A stretch of DNA of 64,000 bases from Dokdonella_A sp046347015 (GCA_046347015.1 JAXMHA010000015.1:6761-70760), one strand, 5' to 3'. Numbered from the stretch's first letter, positions 43,801 through 52,627 are shown. Notes: generated by a model not told the origin, from the letters alone. Numbers and translations are program-made.

Positions 43801-46269
43801 GTGAGTTCGCGGATCTTCCAGTTCGGTTCGTGCACGGTCGACACGGCGACACGCGAACTCGTGCGTGACGGGGCCCTGGTACCGCTGTCGCCCAGGGTTT
43901 TCGACTGCCTCGCATACCTGCTGTCGAATCGGGACCGCGCGGTCGGCAGGGACGAACTCATATCCGCGGTCTGGGGCCGCGTCGACGTCAGCGACACCTT
44001 GCTCGGCCAGACGATCCTGAAGGCCCGCCGGGCCATCGGCGACGACGGCAACGAACAAAACGCGATCCGAACGATCCCGCGTTTCGGCTACCGCTGGGTT
44101 GCACTTGCCCGCGTCGAGGCCGTCGAGCCTGGCAAGGATTCCCCATCAACCGGGACGGCGACGCCCGGAGTCGAGGCAACGAAAACCTCCTTGCATCCCG
44201 CCTCGCAAACGGCAACGCCAATCGAGTCCGTCACCGCCATCGAGTCGCGGACCGATCCGGAGCCGGTTGCCGACACACTGACTCCGCCGTGGCCATGGGT
44301 AGCCGCCGCGCTCGCGGCGATCCTGGTCGTGGTCGTCGTGGCGGGATTCTGGCCACGCGGCAAGCCGGAGGCTGGCGCCGGCGCTCGGGCGGCTGCCTCG
44401 AATCCCCATCCGTCGACGACGCCGGTGCTGGCCGTCGTGCCGGCCGAAGTCACGGCCGGCGCCGAATGGGGCTGGCTGCGCCTCGGCGTGATGGACCTCG
44501 TCGCCTCGCGCTTGCGGCACGCCGGCCTTGCCGTCGTGCCGAGCGACAACGTCGTGGCGCTGTTGAACACCGCGCCGCGCGACGACGAGAAGCAGCGCCA
44601 CGACCGTCTGCGATCGGCGACCGGCGCCGTCGACCTCGTCGTGCCGCGGCTGGTCCACGACGCTGCGGGTTGGCAAGTCCATCTCGACCTGATCGATGAC
44701 GCCGGCCACGTCCGCAGCATCGAAACGCCCGGCAAGGAACCGATCGCGGCCGCACGCGTCTCGTCGAACCGGTTGCTCGCGGTACTGGGACGGCCACTCG
44801 ACGACACGACCGTGTCCGTCTCGCTCGACGATCTCGACCAGCGCATCCGGGCCGCCATGCTCGGCAACGACAACGCGGAAGCCCGCCGCCTGCTCGCCGC
44901 CGCGCCGGAGGCTTTCCGCGATTCGGCCGAACTGCGCCTTGCCGCGGCCGAGATTGCATTCCGCACCGGCCACCTCGACCAGGCGCGACAGGCGCTGTCG
45001 CAGTGGCTCGCCAACTTCCCGGCCGAATCCAATGGTGGCCTGCGCGCCCGGGCGCTTTACATTTCCGGTGCGATAGCCGTGCGCGAAGACCGCAATGACG
45101 ACGCCGTCCGCCAGTTCGACGAAGCCGTCGCGCTGTCCGCAGCGGCCGACGATGCCCGCGTGCTGGGGCAGGCATCGACTGGACTTGCCGCCGCACTGGT
45201 CAACCTCGGCCAATACGGCCAGGCCGAAACCGCGATCGCTCGCGCCCGCGTCGCACTCAATCTCGCCGGCGACACCCTCGCCCTCGCGCGGGTCGACGCC
45301 AACGAAGGCGTTCTCGACATCGCCCGCGGCCGGCCCGCGGACGCGCTGCCACTGCTCGCGCGGGCTTCGGAGCGTTTTCGGCAGTTCGGCGCGCTGAACG
45401 AACTGTTCCTGACCGGCGCAGCGCGCATCCGGTCGAACCTCGCCCTGCTCGATCCCGCACAAGCCCTCGAAACGGCCACGGCAATGGACGCCGACCTTGG
45501 CTGGCTCGAAAACACGCGCACCCGCGGCGCGTTCGAACTGCAGCACGCACGGGCCCTGGCGGCCTGCGGGAAGACCGGGGAAGCTCGGAGGCTGCTCGAT
45601 GCGCTGGCTGGCGATGCCGGACAGGCGCCGGCGCTGCACGGCGAGGTCGCCCTCGAACGTGCACGCCTGCAACGCGCAGCGAACTCTTTCCCCGCCGCCA
45701 TCGAATCCGCCCGTTTCGCGGTGGCGAACCTCCCGACCTTCGACGAAGCGCCGGCCCGCGCGAGGGCATGGCTGGTCCTGATCCGATCGCTCCGCAGCGC
45801 CGGCCAGGCCGGCAACGCCAGCGCCGAGCTTGCGAAATTCCGGGAGTGGGCAACCAGCCACGGCACGCTGCCGCCAGTCCTGATCCTCACGGATCTGGCC
45901 ACTGCGGAGCAGGCTGTCGGCGATGGCCATTCCAGTCTCGCGGCGACAGCGTTCGCTCGCGCATTGGCGGAAGCGGAGCACTGGGGCGTCCCGGAAGATC
46001 TCGCCGCGGTATCACAATCGTGGGGCAACGTATTGATCTCACAAGGGAACATGGATGAAGCAAGCACCGTGACTGGCCACGTCAGCCGTTGGGCCGAACG
46101 CGATTTCGAATGTGCCGTCCTGCAGGCGCGGCTCTATCGGGCACTTGGACGCCGGGAGGCGTGGGAAACCGCTCTGGAGCATGCCCGCAGTCTCGCGGGT
46201 GAGCGGCGGTTGCCCGCCACGGTCACGGAACCACCCGGAATCCGGACGGTCGGAAACCGATCTCCCTGA
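43801..46269 (+). CDS. CadC-like wHTH regulator with TPR sensor domain
   Basis: An 822-residue one-component membrane regulator. An N-terminal OmpR/CadC-type winged helix (about 1-100, ending in TIPRFGYRWVA) binds DNA in the cytoplasm. A Thr/Ser/Pro-rich linker follows, then one membrane helix (about 164-184) and a large periplasmic region. Residues about 350-800 are helical repeats of TPR character. This layout resembles CadC/ToxR-type regulators that sense outside signals without phosphorylation. The GTG at 43801 begins the domain correctly but has no clear Shine-Dalgarno. It sits between two exported proteins sharing a C-terminal tail, which suggests but does not prove that it controls one or both. 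Confidence 0.85.
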   Translation: MSSRIFQFGSCTVDTATRELVRDGALVPLSPRVFDCLAYLLSNRDRAVGRDELISAVWGRVDVSDTLLGQTILKARRAIGDDGNEQNAIRTIPRFGYRWVALARVEAVEPGKDSPSTGTATPGVEATKTSLHPASQTATPIESVTAIESRTDPEPVADTLTPPWPWVAAALAAILVVVVVAGFWPRGKPEAGAGARAAASNPHPSTTPVLAVVPAEVTAGAEWGWLRLGVMDLVASRLRHAGLAVVPSDNVVALLNTAPRDDEKQRHDRLRSATGAVDLVVPRLVHDAAGWQVHLDLIDDAGHVRSIETPGKEPIAAARVSSNRLLAVLGRPLDDTTVSVSLDDLDQRIRAAMLGNDNAEARRLLAAAPEAFRDSAELRLAAAEIAFRTGHLDQARQALSQWLANFPAESNGGLRARALYISGAIAVREDRNDDAVRQFDEAVALSAAADDARVLGQASTGLAAALVNLGQYGQAETAIARARVALNLAGDTLALARVDANEGVLDIARGRPADALPLLARASERFRQFGALNELFLTGAARIRSNLALLDPAQALETATAMDADLGWLENTRTRGAFELQHARALAACGKTGEARRLLDALAGDAGQAPALHGEVALERARLQRAANSFPAAIESARFAVANLPTFDEAPARARAWLVLIRSLRSAGQAGNASAELAKFREWATSHGTLPPVLILTDLATAEQAVGDGHSSLAATAFARALAEAEHWGVPEDLAAVSQSWGNVLISQGNMDEASTVTGHVSRWAERDFECAVLQARLYRALGRREAWETALEHARSLAGERRLPATVTEPPGIRTVGNRSP

Positions 46270-46288
46270 TCGCCGACGGTGCGATCGG

Positions 46289-46313
46289 CGCCGCCCGATC
46301 CCGGTGGGCGGCG
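46289..46313 (+). terminator. possible terminator hairpin after the CadC-like gene
   Basis: CGCCGCCC and GGGCGGCG form an 8-base-pair stem with a 9-base loop, 20 bases after the stop at 46269. The T run expected of an intrinsic terminator is absent, so this is weak. In DNA this GC-rich such stems also arise by chance. Confidence 0.3.
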
Positions 46314-46519
46314 GTCACCTGCGGGCGGCGCGGAGAGACTGCAAACGCCGCCAATCGTGCGATCGAAACGCAGCTGGAATGCGCAGCGAACGGGTTGCGA
46401 ACGCCCTGCATGGCCGTTTCCGCGAGACTGCACCCCGCCGCAAGGACCGTCCGTCCTGCCGGTGGCCGCCGGCATCGCCGGACGAGCCCTCCGCTTCCCG
46501 AACCCAGGGCAAACACACC

Positions 46520-47599
46520 ATGAAGATTCGTTCCCTCGCCGCCTTGATCGGCCTCTCGTTGTGCGCGACCACGGCGCTGGCCTCGGGCACGTTCATCGAG
46601 ATCAATTCGCCGAACTTCCAGCTCACCAACATTTCGCCGAACGGCTTGTATGCTTCAGGCCCGAGTTTCTCGGGTGGGCTGCGTTACTACGTCGCCACTG
46701 GCCAGGAAGAGGACATCACCAGTCTTGATTACGTCAGTTTCATCAACGACTCCGGCACGATCGCCGGGGCGGTGCCCGAGAACGGGGGCGTCGGCAACGG
46801 TGGCCGCGACCTCGGCGCTTACCTCGCGATTGGCGAAGACCCGTTCGTGCTGACCGATCCCCTCTATACCAACGCGGATGGCTACGCCATATCCGCCGAC
46901 GGCACCGTCGTCGGGCTCGCCTTCGAGGACAACTTCGCCGGCGCCGCCGTCGCATTCGTCTGGACGGAAGCCGAAGGCATGACGGCACTGCCGGTCACTT
47001 ATCCGGACAACTATTCGCGTGCCAACGTGATCAGCGCGGACGGCAGCGTCATCGCCGGCTGGAACGACCACGACGACGGCTCCCGGGCGGCGGTGATCTG
47101 GCAGGACCGGGTACCGCTCGAAGTCACCGATCCCGATGGCAATCCGGTCGGCGAGGCGGACGGAATCAGCGCGAATGGCCAGTTCGTCGTCGGTACCGGC
47201 TACTTCGACAACGAGGGCAATTCGGGCTCGTGGATCTGGGACGCCCAGACCGGCACGGTCACCGTCATTCCGAGCATGGGGTTCGCATTCGGTGTCAGTG
47301 ACGACGGCCAGACCGTGGTTGGCGCGAACGGCTTCTTCGACGACCCGCCGCGTGCGGCGCTGATCTGGCACCCGGACACCGGCACGCAGTTCCTCAGCGA
47401 CGTGCTGGCCGAACAGGACATCGCGATTCCGGACGGCTGGGACCCGACCTTGACCGGAGGTCTTGGCGGCATCTCGGCCGATGGCTCGCTGATCGGCGGC
47501 TGGACTTACGGCCCGACCGCGATCCAGTCGTACCTGATCCGGTTCGACAAGGGTCCCACCGACACGATCTTCAGCAACGGCTTCGATCCCCAGGACTGA
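46520..47599 (+). CDS. exported HAF-repeat-like protein with C-terminal IFSNGFD tail
   Basis: A 359-residue protein with a typical signal peptide (KIRSLAALIGLSLCATTALA). The mature part has repeats of about 45 residues around the pattern ISxDGxxVxG (for example AISADGTVVGLAF, VISADGSVIAGWN, VSDDGQTVVGANG, ISADGSLIGGWTY), as in HAF-type extracellular repeats and propellers. It ends GPTDTIFSNGFDPQD, closely similar to the end of the protein at 42201-43676. Function is unknown. Only a weak AGGG lies before the ATG. Confidence 0.75.
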   Translation: MKIRSLAALIGLSLCATTALASGTFIEINSPNFQLTNISPNGLYASGPSFSGGLRYYVATGQEEDITSLDYVSFINDSGTIAGAVPENGGVGNGGRDLGAYLAIGEDPFVLTDPLYTNADGYAISADGTVVGLAFEDNFAGAAVAFVWTEAEGMTALPVTYPDNYSRANVISADGSVIAGWNDHDDGSRAAVIWQDRVPLEVTDPDGNPVGEADGISANGQFVVGTGYFDNEGNSGSWIWDAQTGTVTVIPSMGFAFGVSDDGQTVVGANGFFDDPPRAALIWHPDTGTQFLSDVLAEQDIAIPDGWDPTLTGGLGGISADGSLIGGWTYGPTAIQSYLIRFDKGPTDTIFSNGFDPQD

Positions 47600-47617
47600 T
47601 CCGGAAACGACATCCAG

Positions 47618-47646
47618 GCCGGCCGGGCGCCCCACGCCCGGTCGGC
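47618..47646 (+). terminator. probable intrinsic terminator
   Basis: A 12-base-pair stem (GCCGGCCGGGCG with CGCCCGGTCGGC, one G-T pair) with a 5-base loop lies 19 bases after the stop of the exported protein gene. It is followed by the T-rich TCCTTGTTCC. Placement and structure fit a terminator, although the T run is broken. Confidence 0.5.
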
Positions 47647-47692
47647 TCCTTGTTCCCGATCCACAAGGCGTCGCGTCTGCTAGCGTTGGCGA

Positions 47693-48469
47693 GTGATCGC
47701 GCTCGTCGACAGCCACAGCCATCTCGATGCCGAGGAGTTCGATCCTGACCGGCGTGCGGTCCTGGAGCGCGCACGCGCAGCCGGAGTCGCCTGGCAGATC
47801 ATCCCGGCGGTTTCAGTGCGGGGATTCGAAAAACTCGCCGCGTTGTGCGTGGCCGAGGCCGGTCTGTTCCCGGCCTACGGCCTGCACCCGATGCATGTCG
47901 GCGATCATCGGCCGGAGGACATCGGGACACTCGCCACGTGGCTCGAGCGAGAACGGCCGGTCGCCGTCGGCGAGTGCGGACTCGACCGTTACGTCGACGG
48001 ACTCGACACCGACCTGCAGCGCCACTACTTCCGCCGGCAACTCGAACTGGCGCGCGAATTCGCGTTGCCCGTCGTCATCCACGCGCGCCGCGCCGTCGAA
48101 GACGTGATCGTCGCAATCCGCACGATCGGCGGACTCACCGGTGTCGTCCACAGCTTTTCCGGCAGCCCGGAGCAAGCACGGCAACTGTGGAATCTCGGCT
48201 TCCTGATCGGGCTGGGCGGCCCGGTCACGCACGAACGCGCGCATCGGTTGCGGCGGCTGGCTGCATCGATGCCGATCGATTTCCTGCTGCTGGAAACCGA
48301 CTCGCCTGACCAGCCCAGTGCCGGCCATCGCGGCGAACGCAATGAACCGGCGCACCTGGTCGACGTGCTGCACGCCATCGCCGCCCTCCGTGGCGCGGAT
48401 CCGGCGTCCATTGCCGCGGCGACGACGCGCAACGCCGGGCGCTTGTTCGGAATTCCGTGCACCGGTTGA
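47693..48469 (+). CDS. TatD-family metal-dependent hydrolase
   Basis: A 258-residue TIM-barrel hydrolase of the TatD/YchF-Tatd superfamily. Metal ligands are visible in DSHSHLD (HxH near the N-terminus), GECGLD, a His in VVIHARRA, a His in VHSFSGSPEQA and the Asp of LETDSP. All sites are present. Family members are reported as 3'-5' DNases/RNases. The start is GTG at 47693, which opens directly into the first strand (IALVDSHSHL). It converges with tcdA after 11 bases. Confidence 0.93.
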   Translation: MIALVDSHSHLDAEEFDPDRRAVLERARAAGVAWQIIPAVSVRGFEKLAALCVAEAGLFPAYGLHPMHVGDHRPEDIGTLATWLERERPVAVGECGLDRYVDGLDTDLQRHYFRRQLELAREFALPVVIHARRAVEDVIVAIRTIGGLTGVVHSFSGSPEQARQLWNLGFLIGLGGPVTHERAHRLRRLAASMPIDFLLLETDSPDQPSAGHRGERNEPAHLVDVLHAIAALRGADPASIAAATTRNAGRLFGIPCTG

Positions 48470-48480
48470 CCGACGAAACC

Positions 48481-49254
48481 TCAGCGCGGCTGCAACAGGC
48501 GCTGCAGCGCGCGCCCGACTGCCGCGCAGGCAAACGCCGCGGTCACGTGCATCGCGGCGCCGAGCCCGGTACCGCAGTCCAGCCCCGCCGCGGCGCCGCT
48601 CTCCGATTCCGGACGGATTCCGCAGACGCTGCCGTCCGGTTGCGGATAGCGGACGTTTTCCCGCGAGTACACCGCCGGCACGCCGAAGTAGCGCGTCGGA
48701 CTGCGCGGATAGCCGAACTCTTCACGCAGCTTGCGGCGAATCAGCGCGAGCAGCGCGTCATGTTCGGTCTTGGCCAGGTCACGGACCGTGATCAACGTCG
48801 AATCGGTACGGCCACCGGCCGATCCGCACACGACCAACGGTTGCTTGCGTCGCCGGCACCAGACGATGGTCTCGACTTTTGCACGGAACGCATCGCAACA
48901 GTCGAGCACGAGATCGATCCGGTCGTGCAACAACTCGGGAATGCTCGCGGGCGTCAGGAATGCCGGCACGGCCGCGACACGAATCCCGGGCTGGATCGCG
49001 CGCAACCTCTCGGCCATAACGTCCACCTTGGGCCGCCCGATGGTGGCGTCGAGAGCATGCAACTGGCGGTTCGTGTTGCCAATGCACACGTCGTCGCCGT
49101 CGATCAGTTCGACGGTCCCGACGCCACTTCGCGCCAAGGCCTCGGCGGCCCACGACCCGACGCCACCGACTCCGACCACCGCAACGCGGGCACGCCCGAG
49201 TCGCTCGGCGCTACCCGCGCCGTACAGCCGGTCGATACCGGCAAACCGCACCAT
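48481..49254 (-). CDS. tcdA: tRNA threonylcarbamoyladenosine dehydratase TcdA
   Basis: E1-like enzyme that uses ATP to convert t6A37 to cyclic ct6A37 in ANN-decoding tRNAs. The 257-residue product has the Rossmann nucleotide site VVGVGGVGSWAAEALARSG, the DGDDVCIGNTNRQ block, a conserved Cys pair in LVLDCCDA, and VCGSAGGRTD. Length is typical. The ATG at 49254 begins with the family-like VRFAGIDRLYG. Confidence 0.93.
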   Translation of the reverse strand: MVRFAGIDRLYGAGSAERLGRARVAVVGVGGVGSWAAEALARSGVGTVELIDGDDVCIGNTNRQLHALDATIGRPKVDVMAERLRAIQPGIRVAAVPAFLTPASIPELLHDRIDLVLDCCDAFRAKVETIVWCRRRKQPLVVCGSAGGRTDSTLITVRDLAKTEHDALLALIRRKLREEFGYPRSPTRYFGVPAVYSRENVRYPQPDGSVCGIRPESESGAAAGLDCGTGLGAAMHVTAAFACAAVGRALQRLLQPR

Positions 49255-49428
49255 GCGCCCGGCGTCACCTACCACGTCGGATCGAGTACTCAATCCCGCG
49301 CCCCCTTGTTGGCGATGCGAGTGTAGCCGACGCCGCCATCGCACTTGCACGCCGGAACCTTCCCCTTGCAACAAGTGCCAGTCGCCGCCACCATGCCTGC
49401 GGCCTCCTCTTTCCGATCGAGCCCCACG

Positions 49429-49638
49429 ATGATCCGGTTGTCCGCGTTGGTCCTGTTGCGCCTTGCCGAACGATTGCCCGCGAAGCAACTGGTGCTGCTG
49501 ATCGCCGGCCTGCTCGGCATTGACTTGCTGTTTCCCGAGCTGCTGCCGATCGAACTGCTGCTCGGTGTCGCCGCGCTTGCCGTCGGCGCATGGCAGGGGC
49601 GCGGGGTCCCGAGGATCCCGCGTGCACGCGGGCGGTGA
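49429..49638 (+). CDS. small membrane protein, DUF6116-like
   Basis: A 69-residue protein with two hydrophobic helices (LVLLIAGLLGIDLLFPELLP and ELLLGVAALAVGAW). The pattern of helix, acidic-proline turn and helix resembles the DUF6116 family of small Xanthomonadales membrane proteins. I use the ATG at 49429; the frame is open further upstream. Its stop overlaps the GTG start of the next gene (GTGA), so the two are coupled. Confidence 0.6.
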   Translation: MIRLSALVLLRLAERLPAKQLVLLIAGLLGIDLLFPELLPIELLLGVAALAVGAWQGRGVPRIPRARGR

Positions 49639-50081
49639 GCGACCACTCCTCGCCTCCGGCACCGGGACCACGTCCCGCGGGATCGGGCAAGGCGTTCCTG
49701 GTCATCCTTGCGATCGGCGTGTTCATCGGTGCGGCGATCGGCGGGATGACCGCCAATGCGCTCGCACGCCGCCATGCGGAACCACGCGCATTAATGACGC
49801 TGATGAACCGTTCGTTCGGCATCGCGCGCGACGCTGCCCGCGACGACCAATGCTCGGCGGCGCCGGCGCGTTCCGCCCTTTCGCATCTCCAGTTCCTGTC
49901 ACTTGACATCGAACCGGTGGTCCTCCCGGCAGGTGCCTCCGACCCGGTCTTCAAGCAGTACGCCACTGACCTTCGTGCGGCGATTGCGGCGGCGGGCAAG
50001 GCCTCTGACTGTGGCGCACAAACGCAGGCACTGTCCCGGGTCGACGACGCCTGCGCTGCGTGCCATCGCGACTATCGCTGA
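49635..50081 (+). CDS. membrane-anchored cytochrome c-prime-like protein
   Basis: A 148-residue protein. An N-terminal membrane helix (FLVILAIGVFIGAAIGGM) is followed by a helical domain that ends in a single heme-binding motif CAACHRDYR. A CxxCH site at the extreme C-terminus of a four-helix domain is the mark of class II (c-prime type) cytochromes. The remaining residues are weakly conserved, so the family call is structural inference. It may carry electrons or bind small gases in the periplasm. The GTG start is coupled to the preceding small membrane gene. Confidence 0.7.
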   Translation: MSDHSSPPAPGPRPAGSGKAFLVILAIGVFIGAAIGGMTANALARRHAEPRALMTLMNRSFGIARDAARDDQCSAAPARSALSHLQFLSLDIEPVVLPAGASDPVFKQYATDLRAAIAAAGKASDCGAQTQALSRVDDACAACHRDYR

Positions 50082-50224
50082 AGAAGTCCGCCGCGATCAC
50101 GCGCAATGCAATGCCCCACCGGATTCATGCGAGGTGGGTTCGGCCATCACCTGCACATGGAAGCCTGCTACCCGGGACGATGTCCGCCGGCCACGCGACT
50201 CCACCGGACGTTCGGGCCAATCCG

Positions 50225-50527
50225 TCAAATGCGAACGCGCCCACGCAACACATCGAACAGCATCACCCAGTCGCCGGCGAAGCTGTACAGCGGATGGCGA
50301 AAGGTGGCGGGGCGATTCCTTTCGAACCCGAAGTGTCCAATCCAGGCAAGACCGTAACCCGCGATGGGTGCCAATGGCAGCCACGCCGCATTGCGGGTGG
50401 CGACGGCGGCAACGACGATGAGGACGACGAGAAGCGACCCCGCGACGTGCAGCCGCCGGCACATCCTGTTCGAATGTTCGGACAGGTAGTAGGGATAGAA
50501 TTCACGGAACGAAGCGAATTCGGCCAT
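50225..50527 (-). CDS. Mpo1-like (DUF962) membrane protein
   Basis: A 100-residue protein that fits the Mpo1/YGL010w family. It has an N-terminal FREFYPYYLSEHSNRMCRRLH block with conserved His and Tyr, then two helices, and GHFGFERNRPATFRHPLYSF. Yeast Mpo1 is a dioxygenase for 2-hydroxy fatty acids. Bacterial homologues may act on similar lipids, but this is unproven. The ATG at 50527 has GGAGG upstream. It is divergent from the MBL hydrolase gene. Confidence 0.88.
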   Translation of the reverse strand: MAEFASFREFYPYYLSEHSNRMCRRLHVAGSLLVVLIVVAAVATRNAAWLPLAPIAGYGLAWIGHFGFERNRPATFRHPLYSFAGDWVMLFDVLRGRVRI

Positions 50528-50587
50528 CGTGCCGCCTCCGGCACGAGGATAGCGCGAACGGACGCTCACCGGTGAAGGCAGGAATCG

Positions 50588-51523
50588 ATGCACCTCGACT
50601 GCGGCGATGGCGTAACGATGATCGACACCGGACTCGTGCGCCCGGGTTTCGACGCGTGCTATCTGATCGAACACCACGGGATTGCGGCGCTGTGGGACAC
50701 CGGAACGCAGTACAGCGTCTCCCGCGTCCTGGATGCCATCGATGCCGTGGGGCTCGAACCCGAAGCCGTTCGCTACGTGATCCCGAGCCACGTCCACCTC
50801 GATCACGCCAGCGGGACCGGCGCGTTGATCGAACAACTTCCTGCCGCGCTCGTGCTGGCCCACCCGCGCGCCGTCCGCCACTTGGCCGACCCCTCGAGAC
50901 TGCAGGCCAGCGCCGAGGCGGTTTACGGCGCCGATGTCGTTGCGTCGACCTACGGCAGGTTGCAAGCGGTTCCCGCCGAACGGATTCGCGCGGTCGCCGA
51001 CGGCGAGCGTCTCGATCTCGCTGGACGTGTACTGCGGTTCATGGACGCCCCGGGCCACGCCCGCCATCACGTGACGCTGTACGACGAATCCTCCCGGTCG
51101 TGGTTCACGGGTGACTGCTTCGGCATCAGCTATCGGGACTTCGACGGGGGGAAGGCACCGCTGGTGTTCCCGACGACGTCGCCGACCCAGTTCGACCCGC
51201 CTGCGCTGAAGGCGACCATCAACCGGATGCTCGAGACCACGCCACGCGCGATGTACTTGACGCATTTCGGCCGGCTCGAGGAGCCGGAACGATTCGGCCC
51301 GGCCCTGTTCCGGTTGATCGATGCCCAAATCGACCGGGCGCGCGAGATCCTTCACGCGGCTGATCCGCAATCCTGCTTGAACGAGGCACTGCACGAACTC
51401 TTTGCCGCCGAACTGCACCGCATCGGCTCGCCGGTCGACGCGACTACCGCGCGCCAGTTGCTCGCGATCGACGCCGACCTCAACGCACAGGGTGTCCTCG
51501 GCTGGCTCGGCCACGCCGGCTGA
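50588..51523 (+). CDS. MBL-fold metallo-hydrolase
   Basis: A 311-residue metallo-beta-lactamase-fold enzyme. The zinc motif SHVHLDH gives H68, H70, D72 and H73. Further ligands are in APGHARHH, FTGDCFG and YLTHFG. A helical C-terminal extension (about 220-311) is not needed for the core fold. It may act on thioesters or other small molecules as glyoxalase-II-like enzymes do; I cannot name a substrate. The start at 50588 is ATG. Confidence 0.85.
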   Translation: MHLDCGDGVTMIDTGLVRPGFDACYLIEHHGIAALWDTGTQYSVSRVLDAIDAVGLEPEAVRYVIPSHVHLDHASGTGALIEQLPAALVLAHPRAVRHLADPSRLQASAEAVYGADVVASTYGRLQAVPAERIRAVADGERLDLAGRVLRFMDAPGHARHHVTLYDESSRSWFTGDCFGISYRDFDGGKAPLVFPTTSPTQFDPPALKATINRMLETTPRAMYLTHFGRLEEPERFGPALFRLIDAQIDRAREILHAADPQSCLNEALHELFAAELHRIGSPVDATTARQLLAIDADLNAQGVLGWLGHAG

Positions 51524-51555
51524 GGCTGAGCATCGACCCCGCACGCGAGACAACG

Positions 51556-51584
51556 AAAAAGGCCGCGGTGTCGCCACCGCGGCC
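51556..51584 (-). terminator. intrinsic terminator of the cold-shock gene
   Basis: On the minus strand a perfect 10-base-pair stem (GGCCGCGGTG and CACCGCGGCC, loop of 4) is followed by five T residues. It lies 28 bases after the csp stop. This is the clearest intrinsic terminator in the window. Confidence 0.85.
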
Positions 51585-51611
51585 CCAGTTCGTACCGACG
51601 GGCAGTGTCAA

Positions 51612-51821
51612 TCAGGCCGCGGTCACATCCTCCGCCTGCAGGCCCTTCTGGCCCTGCACGACTCGGAAGCTGACCTTCTGGCCTTCCTGAAGCGTGCGGA
51701 AACCGGTTCCATTGATCGCGCGGAAATGGACGAAGACGTCCGGTCCGTTCTCGCGACTGATGAAGCCGAAGCCCTTGCTTTCGTTGAACCACTTGACCGT
51801 GCCGACTTGACGATCCGACAT
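51612..51821 (-). CDS. cold-shock domain protein (CspA family)
   Basis: A 69-residue single cold-shock domain. It has both nucleic-acid-binding motifs, RNP1 (KGFGFISR) and RNP2 (VFVHF), and the usual GTVKWFNESKG start. Such proteins bind single-stranded RNA or DNA and act as RNA chaperones or antiterminators. The ATG at 51821 has GGAG six bases upstream. The upstream region is long and partly structured, and the gene ends in a strong terminator. Confidence 0.96.
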   Translation of the reverse strand: MSDRQVGTVKWFNESKGFGFISRENGPDVFVHFRAINGTGFRTLQEGQKVSFRVVQGQKGLQAEDVTAA

Positions 51822-52156
51822 GTAACTCTCCACGATGAAAATGAGATGGCCACGCTCGCCATCGCGGCGAGTCGCGCACTGGGTTGCAGGTGTCGATAGT
51901 GAAGCGATGGCGCGGGCCCTGGCGGATGCCGCTGCATCGGGTCACGACCAGCCCGTGACCTTGCAATCACAGCGGGCGGAGTGTACCCGAGATCAAGGCT
52001 GGACGCGATTCCCGCACCAGTGGGGGTCCCGGCGGCATGACCATACGCTTGCGAATGGGATTGGCGCGGCTGGCACCTTCCAAAGCGGTGTTCGGCACCG
52101 GTTAAGGCTGGCGCGCTAGGGTCAATCGCCGATTCCCTGCCTTCCTGGAGGCTGCC
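51822..52156. other. intergenic leader region between csp and the EF-hand gene
   Basis: No gene is supported in these 335 bases. On the minus strand it probably holds the csp promoter and a leader. A 7-base-pair stem (GGTCACG at 51940-51946 and CGTGACC at 51954-51960) could form in that leader. A TACACT hexamer lies further upstream, but no complete promoter can be assigned. The plus-strand end holds CCTGGAGGCTGCC, the ribosome-binding region of the EF-hand gene. Confidence 0.4.
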
Positions 52157-52474
52157 ATGAATAGACCCGCCTGCGTCGTCCTTGCCGCCCTTGCGGCCAC
52201 GATCCCGTTCGCCTCTGCCCAGCAGGCGGACACCCACAGGACCGAATTCCCGATGCCCAATGGCACCTTGACCGTGACGTGGGGCCAGCCGTCCGCGACC
52301 CCGCCGGGTCCGGCACCAACGTTCACCCAGCTCGACTCGAACCACGACGGGTTCGTGGAACGGAACGAGGCGGATGCCTACCCGCTGCTGGCCAACGACT
52401 TCAACTACGCCGACCTGAACCATGACGGTCGCCTGTCGAAGCACGAATACGAGCGGTGGGTCAGCCAGCCGTAG
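52157..52474 (+). CDS. small exported EF-hand protein
   Basis: A 105-residue protein. A signal peptide (to about residue 22, VASAQ-type cut) is followed by a Pro-rich segment and a pair of calcium-binding EF-hand loops, DSNHDGFVERNE and DLNHDGRLSKHE. Both have Asp at positions 1 and 3 or 5 and Glu at 12. It is probably periplasmic or secreted. The next gene encodes another exported EF-hand protein on the same strand. Confidence 0.85.
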   Translation: MNRPACVVLAALAATIPFASAQQADTHRTEFPMPNGTLTVTWGQPSATPPGPAPTFTQLDSNHDGFVERNEADAYPLLANDFNYADLNHDGRLSKHEYERWVSQP

Positions 52475-52627
52475 GAATCGGCCCATGTGGGCCGCGCACG
52501 GGAACTGTGACGCGTTCCAGCGGTCTGCTTCCGCGCGTCAGTTCCCCCATTGCCGCGGGCGTCGAGCCTCGTTCCACTGCGCCTGAAACGTTATCCTGCG
52601 CCATCCATCCCACCGGAGGTTCCAACG

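Noticed and set aside
42114..44051. Minus-strand open frame opposite the exported protein gene
   Set aside because: The plus-strand gene has a signal peptide, a ribosome-binding site and repeats. The minus frame has none of these.
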